Source: a bacterium
Lineage (GTDB): Bacteria; Bacteroidota; Ignavibacteria; SZUA-365
DNA length: 64,000 nucleotides
Assembly: GCA_020444325.1 (NCBI GenBank)
Contig: JAHLLD010000009.1
Coordinates: 120,602-184,601, forward strand
Direction: 5' to 3'
Shown here in pieces: positions 35,904 to 43,968 of the stretch (positions are counted from its first letter, which is position 1; each line of letters opens with the position of its first letter). Below the pieces are notes generated by a model. The model did no database searches, was not told the DNA's origin, and saw nothing but the letters and a program-made list of their open reading frames with translations. The translations under genes were made by a program, and so were the position numbers.

Positions 35904-37271
35904 TCATTTCCGGGTGATAATCACTTCCGTCCTGCGATTAAGCCTGCGTCCGAGCTCGGTATCATTCGGTGCAATGGGTTGTGATTTTCCCATGCCGCGT
36001 GTCGTAATCCGCGATGCATCGACACCCCTGTCTACGAGATATTGTTTTACCGCGCGCGCCCGGGCGTCCGAAAGTGCAATGTTATACTCGTCACTGCCGA
36101 TGTAATCGGTATGTCCGCGAATCTCGATGTGAATGTTTTCATACTTGCGCAGCATAGCGAGGATGTTCTTCAACTCCTCCACATAGGTCATGTCGAAGGT
36201 CGCGCGGTTGAAATCGAACAGGATATTCTCGAGGACGAATTTCTTATCCACGTCGAGGACGGTGACTTCTTCCTCAAGGACGATTTCATCCGCCGCGTTG
36301 CGGATTTCCAGCTTCATCTTCTCGGGAGGAATCTCCTGCGGAATGCGATAGCGTATCGCATACAGGTTCGTCAGGGACTCACTGAACTCGTCGAGAATGG
36401 AACTGAAATCTTCGATGATGTTGAACCTTTTGCCGCGCGTACTTTCCGTCAGCTCCACATATTCCGGGATGTCGGGTGGCGTGATGGCGAAAAGCTTGAT
36501 ATTCTGTTTGAGCAGGAATTCTTTCATGCTCTGCGTGTTGAATTCCGTCTTCCCATCCCCGCGGTCCCCTCTCTGATGGAACATAGCGTCCGTAATGAGG
36601 ATGAAAATACGCTGCGCACTTTGCCGGAATTTAAAGCTGCTCGCTTCGAATAAACCTTCCAGAGCGTTCTCATTATCGTCGCCCCCGCCGCCGATTTTCA
36701 ATCCATCGATCCAGCTGATGAACGTTTTCACATCCTCGGTGAAGTCCTTGTACCGCTCAATTCTGTCGCTGAACGTGATCAGGGCGAGACGGTAATCGAC
36801 GCCACGTGATGCCAGGCGCTGTGTGAATTCAATGATATTGCTCTTCACTTCGTAGACTTCCTGCTCCATGCTCCCGGTCTGATCGATAATGAATGCGATG
36901 TCGACGGGGAAACTGTTGGATGCGGAAATCTTGTCGAGTGCTTCGATTTCGACAGGTGAGCCATCCTGATAGATCACCATGTCTTCTTTCTTCAGCTTCG
37001 CAAAGTGATTCCCCGTCGAGTCTCGCGCATCAAGAATGACGCTGACCTCGGGATACCGGCTGATATCGACGGCGCGAATGGATACCGTGACGGATTCCGG
37101 ATGCTTGCTGCGGGCGGAAATGATGGTCGGCTTCCGCAGGCTGTCCGGTCCTGTTACGTCCTGCGTAAAGGTGGGACAGGCCGATACCGGTGCAGGCGTC
37201 ATGCGCGCCTCACCGTTGAACGTCAGTGCTAGCAGAAGGAGGAAAGGAATGATGAGAAAGTAGCGTTGCAT
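35904..37271 (-). CDS. Secreted VWA-OmpA protein
   Basis: Start 37271 gives a clean signal peptide (M-Q-R-Y-F-L-I-I-P-F, cleavage around N-G-E-A); a GTG at 37286 is the alternative. Residues ~130-310 are a von Willebrand A domain with a MIDAS-like D-Q-T-G-S (canonical D-x-S-x-S with Thr) and later D-A-M-F. The C-terminal ~115 residues are an OmpA peptidoglycan-binding domain (I-E-I-R-G-H-T-D, N-I-A-L-S-D-A-R-A-R-A-V, R-R-L-N-R-R-T-E-V). It should sit in the periplasm, holding peptidoglycan and presenting a protein-binding VWA. It is the last gene downstream of the motor-like cluster, behind a hairpin, and may be its cell-wall anchor. Confidence 0.85.
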   Translation of the reverse strand: MQRYFLIIPFLLLLALTFNGEARMTPAPVSACPTFTQDVTGPDSLRKPTIISARSKHPESVTVSIRAVDISRYPEVSVILDARDSTGNHFAKLKKEDMVIYQDGSPVEIEALDKISASNSFPVDIAFIIDQTGSMEQEVYEVKSNIIEFTQRLASRGVDYRLALITFSDRIERYKDFTEDVKTFISWIDGLKIGGGGDDNENALEGLFEASSFKFRQSAQRIFILITDAMFHQRGDRGDGKTEFNTQSMKEFLLKQNIKLFAITPPDIPEYVELTESTRGKRFNIIEDFSSILDEFSESLTNLYAIRYRIPQEIPPEKMKLEIRNAADEIVLEEEVTVLDVDKKFVLENILFDFNRATFDMTYVEELKNILAMLRKYENIHIEIRGHTDYIGSDEYNIALSDARARAVKQYLVDRGVDASRITTRGMGKSQPIAPNDTELGRRLNRRTEVIITRK

Positions 37272-37350
37272 AGATTTGCTGAACACCTGAGGCTGACTGA
37301 GAGCTCACTGGGAAACACTGATGTCGGAGCCGCTGATGCGTGGAAAACAT

Positions 37351-37381
37351 GTGCAGGCGATGGTACGCCCATCGCCTGCAC
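37351..37381 (-). terminator. Strong hairpin after the outer-membrane protein gene
   Basis: A 13-bp perfect inverted repeat (arms GTGCAGGCGATGG and complement, five-base loop) sits between the barrel gene ending at 37413 and the VWA-OmpA gene starting at 37271. On the minus strand it is followed by a short T-rich stretch. It probably terminates or attenuates the cluster transcript so the VWA-OmpA gene is expressed at a lower level. Confidence 0.6.
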
Positions 37382-37412
37382 AGTATCCGTTATGAATGCA
37401 CGCGCGTACGCG

Positions 37413-39134
37413 CTAGAATGCAAATCCGAAGCGAAGTCCGGGAACGATCATTTCATCATGTTCCCATTTCTCGGCATCGCGGATGAGGCGCGAGTACTTG
37501 ACCTCTGCACGCATCCAGCTGAAGATGTTCAGGTAGACTTCACCCATCAGGCCGCCATTGAAATACTGCACGGCGACACCATAGGTGGTCTTTCCAAAGT
37601 GATCGTAGGAAAGGCGTGCCCAGAGATCGAGTGTGCTGTGATCAGCAACGGTCTTGACGCTGTCTACGAAGTCGTAGGCGTTCACACCCGGAGGAATGGC
37701 ATCTTCCCACTGATTCTTGCGTGCGGCTTCGACAACCTTGAGGTAGCCGAGACCGGCATGCAGGCGCAGTCCCTTGAGCATGAATCCGAGATCCCGCCAG
37801 TAGAACAGGTTGGCGGAAGAGGCGATGTAGTAGAATCGCTGCTTGAAGAATTCCTCGGATTCCGGATTCTCGGGACTGGGTTTTTCAATCTCGTCGCCAT
37901 TGATGATGGTTCCATCCGGCGTCGTGATTTTCTTGCTGCCCAGCTTGTTGAGACCGAAGCTGACGAATGCGGCGGCGCCAAGACCGTCAGCATCCGAACC
38001 CGGTGCTCCGGAGATGTTGGAGAGCTGCTTGTAGTACTCACCCGATGCACCCCATGTACCATTGATGGTACGGGGCTTGAAGATGGGGAAATTGTCCTGG
38101 ATGCTCTTGTCACCCCAGGTGAAGGGGATCGAAGGACCGATCTTGATGCGCTCGGTTGTCGAGGGCTCGTAGACGAACAGCGTGTTCCACTGTGCGCCGT
38201 AGAGGAACGGCAGGTTCACCCAGTCGTTTCCGATCTTCAGTTCAAAGCCGGCGCGGATGCGCGAGGGCTGCAGGGCGACACCATCAGGTGCGCGCTCCGG
38301 TGAGTCGAGCGTCCACATGAAGCCGCCGCCGAAAGGCACACTGATGGTGGCTTCGGCAACGTACGGCTGCGGCTTGAGTGCGCCGGTCTCATCGAGACTG
38401 GCATACTGCTGGCGATCAACCACGGCTTCATACAGGTCGGGCGTGAGGATTTCACGAAGATTGCGGCGGCCAACGATACGGTAATCGTCGAAATCACTGT
38501 TGTCCTTGTTGGGACTGAATCCGGCGGACAGGTTATCAGGATCGTGGGGACGCGCTTTCTCAATAATGATGGCGATCAGGTTCTGATCGTCTTTGGGGCT
38601 CTGGATGACACGCATGCGGGCTTTGCCCATCAGTACGCGCTCTGCGACATCCACGGCTTCCGCATCAAGCAGATCGTCGCGATTGTCACGCACTTTGCGC
38701 ATGACTTCGAGAATCATGGGCTCGTCCTGGATTATCCACTGGGGGAAGTACTTGTCTACCAGCGGATCCAGCGTCGTGAGTGCACGCAGAAGCACGCGCA
38801 GCCTGTCATTTTCGTCCTTGTAATGATCGATGGCGATATCGAGCAGTCGCAGATAATTCTGACGATCATCCTCGGAGGCGCGGAAGTTGACCATGTCATT
38901 GATGAGCTGGTCACCCCAGGCCATGCGGCCCAGGAGGTCTTCCTCCGAGTAATTCGCGCTCTTCATGTATCGCATGATCTGTTCGACGTTCGTCAGCGCG
39001 TCATCCGCACTCTGGGCCTGCAGCGCCTGCGGCGCTACAAACACCACGAGAAGGAGGGCGGCGAGAATCGTGAGAAGTCGGTTTTTCATCTGCATGCTGA
39101 ATTTATCCGTGCTTGTAACATTGTATTTCTTCAT
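37413..39134 (-). CDS. Motor-cluster outer-membrane protein 2: helical N-terminus plus C-terminal barrel
   Basis: Start 39134 has a G-G-G-A-G-G ribosome-binding site; the open frame begins 18 bp earlier, inside the preceding gene. A hydrophobic signal lies at ~22-40 (L-L-T-I-L-A-A-L-L-L, cleavage near A-L-Q-A-Q). Residues ~45-200 are helical and charged (R-Y-M-K-S-A-N-Y-S-E-E-D). From about 200 to the end there is a barrel-like series of strands ending G-L-R-F-G-F-A-F. The last ~60 residues resemble those of the neighbouring 675-residue protein (Y-F-N-G-G-L-M-G-E-V-Y-L, V-K-Y-S-R-L-I-R-D-A-E-K-W-E). Not a family I recognise; possibly a PorN/PorP-like component of a T9SS-type machine. Confidence 0.7.
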   Translation of the reverse strand: MKKYNVTSTDKFSMQMKNRLLTILAALLLVVFVAPQALQAQSADDALTNVEQIMRYMKSANYSEEDLLGRMAWGDQLINDMVNFRASEDDRQNYLRLLDIAIDHYKDENDRLRVLLRALTTLDPLVDKYFPQWIIQDEPMILEVMRKVRDNRDDLLDAEAVDVAERVLMGKARMRVIQSPKDDQNLIAIIIEKARPHDPDNLSAGFSPNKDNSDFDDYRIVGRRNLREILTPDLYEAVVDRQQYASLDETGALKPQPYVAEATISVPFGGGFMWTLDSPERAPDGVALQPSRIRAGFELKIGNDWVNLPFLYGAQWNTLFVYEPSTTERIKIGPSIPFTWGDKSIQDNFPIFKPRTINGTWGASGEYYKQLSNISGAPGSDADGLGAAAFVSFGLNKLGSKKITTPDGTIINGDEIEKPSPENPESEEFFKQRFYYIASSANLFYWRDLGFMLKGLRLHAGLGYLKVVEAARKNQWEDAIPPGVNAYDFVDSVKTVADHSTLDLWARLSYDHFGKTTYGVAVQYFNGGLMGEVYLNIFSWMRAEVKYSRLIRDAEKWEHDEMIVPGLRFGFAF

Positions 39135-39148
39135 GATACTGCCTCCCG

Positions 39149-41176
39149 TCAATTAAAGATGGAAGGAAGCCCGATGCGAAGTCTCGGGGTGATCAGGAAG
39201 TAATTGCTTTCGGTCTCCCAGATTTCCTGGTCGCGGAGAAGGAAGGAATACTTCGCTTCGACGCGCAGCCAGTCGGTCAGCTCAAGGAAGGCGTCAGCCA
39301 TCATGCGACCGGCGAAATACTGGATGCCCATACCGTAACGGTTCTTCGCACGGAGATTGATGAAGGACATGCGTACGTAGATATCAATCAGGTCCTTCTC
39401 CTTCTCGAGCGTGAACATGCTGCCGATATCCTCGGCCTTGAACTCATGACCCAGCTTCTCACCGACGGCGGTCACGAGATGGTCACGCTTGATCTGCATG
39501 AAGCTACCACCGATGTTCAGACGGAACGCGAGGTTGGGATTATGCACGTTGTCTTTGAACATGATCGGATAGTACACCTGCGCAATCGTGGAGATGTGGA
39601 AGAAATCATTGTTGTAATCCGCTTCGCCTTCCACCGGGGTCATATTGAGCACTTTCAGGTGGTCGTACGCTTCCTGTCCGTCAAAATCGTTCACAACGGT
39701 CAGATTACCGCCGAGGGAGAAGGGGAAACCAAACGTGAAATCAAATGCCACGTTGTAACCACCGTTGGCGGAAAGCAGGTCCTTCTTATAGGCAAGCGGC
39801 GACGGAAGGTCAGGTGCCGTCATGTTCATCGGAAGCACGATACCCACGCTCATCTGGTTTTTATAGCCGATGCCGAGGGAAGAAATGCCCGATGTCCAGC
39901 GTGGCAGACCGATTTCGTCGTTGCCCATGTTGTAGCTCAGCTTCCAGTCCGGTGCGAAGCCGGAACGGCTCGGTGAGCGCAGTTCAACTCGGTCGAGTGA
40001 CGCATCGATGATGGCAAAGTCCGCGGGATAGATACCCGGGTTCGCAATCAGTTCGACGGTCTGCTCCATGCTCGATTCCTTCGCTTCGATGTACAGCATC
40101 GTACGCACCTCGTAGGGAGAATCGCCAAGGTATTCGAACTCGATGTTCACCTTGTCGTTTTCACCGCCACGCGGGTCAAGCATTTTCGGGAACTTCGTCT
40201 TGATGGCGAACTGCTCGGCATTGTCACCAACGAATTCAACGCGTGTGATTTTCAGGGGACGATCACGGTCAGTATTCCGCACCGGGATGCGCTGGTATTC
40301 AGGGTAGAACACGGGAATGCTTCCAGTGTACAGCGGCCCGGCAGCGTCAAACTGCGGGATGACGACTGCGCTGGCGAGCGTGTCCCGTTCGTTCCAGAAA
40401 TCACGGAAACGGCTGGTCGTCGTTTCCAGTTCTTTCTGTGTCATGACGATGAACGGTCCCACCTTGCCGGGCATCCAGTCGCCACGCTCGGGGAGCGGGA
40501 TCGAGTTGGACGTCGCGCGCTTGGCGAGAATGTCATCATACAGATTTTCGTCGACCATGTTGAGCACGCTCAGAAGGTCGCTGCCTGCGAGGGAAAAGCC
40601 CTTGGCAATCGGCTCACTGCTCGATGCACCGAAACCGATACCGAGACCGGACTCTTCCTGGCCGCCACCCATATCCTCGGGAGGAAGGGTTTCAAGCTTC
40701 TCGACATAGACCTCGATCACCTGGTAGGGATCGATGTCGTAGAGTTCCTGCTCGTCCGGGGTGGCCTCGACATAATACACTTCAACCTTGCGCATCTGCG
40801 AGCTGCCATTCCCCTTGCGACCGGGAACCGGGAAGGTACCGTCTTCGTGGTACTCTTCCTCGAACATGCCAAGATCCGCGGCGCGGGTGAACACCTTGTC
40901 GATGCGCTCGTAGAACTGCCGCAGCTGATAGCCCTTGACCTGGGTATAGTCATACCCGGTAGTGGCGGAACTGCGACGGCGCCCTGTCGTGGCGCGCGGC
41001 TTGTCCTCGGCGGCCGACTTGATGATCTGGTTTTTCTCCTGGGCGTCGTTGTACTCCGTTTTCAGATCCGTCTGCTTGTTTTTGACTTCGCGGTCGGTCT
41101 GAGCAAAGAGCTGCGGCATGAAGCCTGCAACGAGTGCCACCATGAGAAAGGCACGTAAAAAGAATTGTTTGCTCAT
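39149..41176 (-). CDS. Motor-cluster outer-membrane protein 1: soluble N-terminus plus C-terminal barrel
   Basis: A 675-residue protein with signal peptide (M-S-K-Q-F-F-L-R-A-F, cleavage at L-F-A-Q) and ribosome-binding site AGAGG. Residues ~20-75 are charged and disordered. Residues ~75-170 form an alpha/beta region (Q-L-R-Q-F-Y-E-R-I-D-K-V-F-T, then Y-Q-V-I-E-V-Y-V-E-K-L). A middle Ig-like portion has R-N-T-D-R-D-R-P-L-K-I-T-R-V-E-F. From ~400 there is a barrel-like region ending L-R-I-G-L-P-S-I-F-N. The C-terminal ~60 residues are homologous to the downstream protein (I-Q-Y-F-A-G-R-M-M-A-D-A-F-L, V-E-A-K-Y-S-F-L-L-R-D). It lies 66 bp after the second M-like gene, so it likely shares the mRNA. 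Function inferred only from context. Confidence 0.7.
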   Translation of the reverse strand: MSKQFFLRAFLMVALVAGFMPQLFAQTDREVKNKQTDLKTEYNDAQEKNQIIKSAAEDKPRATTGRRRSSATTGYDYTQVKGYQLRQFYERIDKVFTRAADLGMFEEEYHEDGTFPVPGRKGNGSSQMRKVEVYYVEATPDEQELYDIDPYQVIEVYVEKLETLPPEDMGGGQEESGLGIGFGASSSEPIAKGFSLAGSDLLSVLNMVDENLYDDILAKRATSNSIPLPERGDWMPGKVGPFIVMTQKELETTTSRFRDFWNERDTLASAVVIPQFDAAGPLYTGSIPVFYPEYQRIPVRNTDRDRPLKITRVEFVGDNAEQFAIKTKFPKMLDPRGGENDKVNIEFEYLGDSPYEVRTMLYIEAKESSMEQTVELIANPGIYPADFAIIDASLDRVELRSPSRSGFAPDWKLSYNMGNDEIGLPRWTSGISSLGIGYKNQMSVGIVLPMNMTAPDLPSPLAYKKDLLSANGGYNVAFDFTFGFPFSLGGNLTVVNDFDGQEAYDHLKVLNMTPVEGEADYNNDFFHISTIAQVYYPIMFKDNVHNPNLAFRLNIGGSFMQIKRDHLVTAVGEKLGHEFKAEDIGSMFTLEKEKDLIDIYVRMSFINLRAKNRYGMGIQYFAGRMMADAFLELTDWLRVEAKYSFLLRDQEIWETESNYFLITPRLRIGLPSIFN

Positions 41177-41242
41177 GAACTTACCTCTATTGTCGAATTT
41201 GTTTGTTCCACTTCGCGATAGTTGCCCTGGGGCGACGACCGG

Positions 41243-42847
41243 TTATTCCTGATAAAGCAGGACGTTGACCCGTTCGTTGACAGCACCGAAACGGATGCTG
41301 ATCGTTGCTTCGGTTCCATCACGGTTTACTTTTCCGCGCAGCCAGAATTTCACCAGGCTTCCCTGATCCGCACCGTTGTTCGGGTTGGTCCGGGGAATGA
41401 CATCCCAGTCATCGAGAAGATCCTGTCCATCCTCGGATTCAACCTCGATACGGATGGAGGACCGGTCGATATTCTGAATATTCTCGGCAATACAGCGGCC
41501 ACAGCGTGCAGCGACAAACTGGAACACATTGTTAATCGGATACTCGCCACCGTTAGCAAAGGATTGTGCACCTATGCGATCGACAGGAGAAGTAATATTA
41601 AAGATGAATTCAGACGGGGTCATGGCCTGTGCAGCCGAGTCAGGCAGCACCTGGTACGTGCGGCCCCTGTACGTGGATTTGACCGTCATCGTACCGCCAA
41701 GTGCATCAAGGGGCACTTTGTACTTGAGTACGTTTCCGGAACCCTTGTCCACTTCGCTGCCGTCGATTTCAACCGTCCAGCGGTACGAACCGACATCCTC
41801 AAGACCGGCAACGTTGAGATACATCTCAAAAATCTCACCGGCGAAGGCGCCGGAAGGTTTGCGGCGCGCGAGATATGGCTGCTTGACTTCGACATCGAAG
41901 TTGATCGGCCGCGAAACGCTCTTCGGTCCGGCCGCGCGGCTGTCACGCGCATCGACGGTCACCGTCTTCACACCGGGCTCGTTGTAGGTATTCGACCACA
42001 CCCACTTGCCGCGCTCGGGATCGGGACTGTAGTACGGGTTCCGGTTGTTGTCCGGACGCAGCGCGATACCGCCACCGATGATGTTCATATTCGAAATCTT
42101 GTCCACGGTCGTACCGCGCACCTTGATTTCGTTGTACGTCGGGAAACCGACGGCAGTGACGATCGGATCTGCCTGAATCTGCAGCTGATCGTATTCCTCG
42201 GAAACGACCTCCACGACGAATTTGTCGGGATTGAGGTTTTCGGACTGCTCGATGAAGTGCTCGACCGGGGTTCCCATCAGATCGGGATCAGAGTCGAGCG
42301 CGTTGCGAATTTCCTTGCGCGAGAACTCGAGCGTTCCCACCTTGATCTTCGCGGCACCTTCTTCGATGTCGGGCGTGAGGGACACACGGTTGGTGCCCGC
42401 CTGCACCCAGAGTTCATACGTTCCGGGGCCGTTGTCGGCCTGCCAGGTAAAGCGGTAGAGCCGCTCGCCCGTGGCGCCGTGTACGATTGAATCCTGAATC
42501 TGCTCGGGGTAACGCAGGGATGAAATCTCCGTACCGTCCTTGAAGACCTTGACTTCCGGCGGCGTGGTCACCTCATCCTGCTCGCCCAGACCCTTGACGT
42601 TGATGGTGAATTTGCGTTCTTCACCGACCTTCAGCTGGTTGTCACCGGCTGCGGCAACGGCGGGCATGTTCTTGAGCAGCTCAAGAATGATTTTTCGGTT
42701 TTTTTCTTCCAGCAATCTCTGCTGCATCAGCAGGTCCGCCTCGGCATCATCGCGTTCGACGATGATGATCAGCAGCTCGCAGATAACAGCCAGATACAGG
42801 AAGAAGTAGACCTGATATTTTTTATAATGGTCGGCAGATTGTGCCAT
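41243..42847 (-). CDS. GldM-like motor protein M2: one TM helix, large periplasmic beta region
   Basis: A 534-residue protein with strong ribosome-binding site AAAGGAGG. A short basic cytoplasmic N-terminus (H-Y-K-K-Y) leads into one membrane helix (~12-30) that contains an intramembrane Glu24. Then come a coiled segment (L-L-M-Q-Q-R-L-L-E-E-K-N-R-K) and about 450 periplasmic residues in repeated Ig-like units (N-V-A-G-L-E-D-V-G-S-Y-R-W, Y-R-G-R-T-Y). This is the architecture of GldM/PorM, the T9SS rotor or stator shaft, although length and domains match only approximately. It is paralogous to M1 (43969-45477): both have L-Y-L-x-x-V-I in the helix, A-G-E and A-G-L-E before the last domain, and Y-R-G-R. 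It follows the L2 gene by 45 bp. Confidence 0.65.
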   Translation of the reverse strand: MAQSADHYKKYQVYFFLYLAVICELLIIIVERDDAEADLLMQQRLLEEKNRKIILELLKNMPAVAAAGDNQLKVGEERKFTINVKGLGEQDEVTTPPEVKVFKDGTEISSLRYPEQIQDSIVHGATGERLYRFTWQADNGPGTYELWVQAGTNRVSLTPDIEEGAAKIKVGTLEFSRKEIRNALDSDPDLMGTPVEHFIEQSENLNPDKFVVEVVSEEYDQLQIQADPIVTAVGFPTYNEIKVRGTTVDKISNMNIIGGGIALRPDNNRNPYYSPDPERGKWVWSNTYNEPGVKTVTVDARDSRAAGPKSVSRPINFDVEVKQPYLARRKPSGAFAGEIFEMYLNVAGLEDVGSYRWTVEIDGSEVDKGSGNVLKYKVPLDALGGTMTVKSTYRGRTYQVLPDSAAQAMTPSEFIFNITSPVDRIGAQSFANGGEYPINNVFQFVAARCGRCIAENIQNIDRSSIRIEVESEDGQDLLDDWDVIPRTNPNNGADQGSLVKFWLRGKVNRDGTEATISIRFGAVNERVNVLLYQE

Positions 42848-42892
42848 AATGGATACTCCTCCTTTAACTGATTGGCTTCATCCGTGAACTGC

Positions 42893-43729
42893 TTATGGAC
42901 GCATGCCGGATTCGGCGCGCACGGAAGCTTCGAGCTCTTCCTTGAGTGCGTCGAGACGGCGCTGCACCTCGGAAACGGAAAGCTGCTTGCCGGGCATTCC
43001 TGCGCCTGCGCCGGGCTCTTCTTCTTCCTCTTTCTCGTACCAGGTGGTGAGTCCGAGGAGGAGAAGCACGGTGATCTCAACAATGATCGCGATGACGATC
43101 AGGTCAGGCTGATGCGCGACCATGAACTTCACACCGCGAAGACCGATGTTGAGGATCAGGAAGGCCGTACCGATAAAGGCGATGGCGGTGATGTTATTTT
43201 TATACTCGGGGATGAATTCGTTGTGCATGTACAGCGCGAACGCCTGGCGCACACTCTTCTCTTTCTGCAGCCACTTCTTCGGCTCTTTCATCAGGTGCTC
43301 ACCGAACTTGTTGGAAATGCCGGTTGCCTTGAGAATAGCACCGGCAAATGCATGGAGGCTGCCACGGAAGAGAAAAAGACCGATTGGCGTGAAGAAAAAC
43401 ACGACCACGGTGAACGCGATCAGAATAATGAGGAAAATCGCCAACATGTTCACGATGAACGTCGAGTTTCCGATTTTGAACACGTACTCGGTGCTGAACA
43501 GGTTGCTAAGCATTCCACCGGGGGAAGGCTTGATCATTCCAAGCTCCTGATGCGTGAGCTGGCTGAGGTCGCGTCCGCGGCCTTCGTCGCGCAATTCGCG
43601 CTTGATTTCATCGAGCGTCTTCATGTCGGAATCGCCGTGCTGCGCCAGGACGGGCGCTGCGAAAGCGAGAAGTACGGCAAACAACAGCATACCGAACGTG
43701 AGGTGGCGAATGAATCCACTACTCTTCAT
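42893..43729 (-). CDS. GldL-like motor membrane protein L2
   Basis: A 278-residue protein with AGGAGG ribosome-binding site. The N-terminal hydrophobic segment (8-29) ends A-P-V-L-A-Q, as if cleaved. Further helices lie at about 91-113, 181-199 and 210-230. The last helix carries a buried acidic residue, Glu218 (I-I-V-E-I-T-V-L-L-L-L-G-L), followed by an acidic stretch and a coiled-coil tail (V-Q-R-R-L-D-A-L-K-E-E-L-E). A membrane-embedded Glu followed by a cytoplasmic helical tail is the signature of GldL, where the equivalent Glu is needed for proton-driven rotation. The extra helices and the segment K-E-P-K-K-W-L-Q-K-E are not GldL-like, so the assignment is tentative. Directly upstream of M2. 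Confidence 0.55.
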   Translation of the reverse strand: MKSSGFIRHLTFGMLLFAVLLAFAAPVLAQHGDSDMKTLDEIKRELRDEGRGRDLSQLTHQELGMIKPSPGGMLSNLFSTEYVFKIGNSTFIVNMLAIFLIILIAFTVVVFFFTPIGLFLFRGSLHAFAGAILKATGISNKFGEHLMKEPKKWLQKEKSVRQAFALYMHNEFIPEYKNNITAIAFIGTAFLILNIGLRGVKFMVAHQPDLIVIAIIVEITVLLLLGLTTWYEKEEEEEPGAGAGMPGKQLSVSEVQRRLDALKEELEASVRAESGMRP

Positions 43730-43968
43730 AAGGATAACCTCCTAACAAGACATAGGATGAGCGGTCTCCGCACGAGGCGGGACACAGTTAATTTGAATAT
43801 CGTACGTAGTTTCAATTGGCGTCGTATCGCTAATCAAGCAGAAGAGGGACGTGATGATCTTTGGAAAGGCGCAAGAGCGGTCGCTGAATCTTGCTTGCAG
43901 ATCATAACAACTTCGCACAAAGTGCCTATTCAATGCAAATCCGGCAGGCATCTCTTTTACCATAATCT

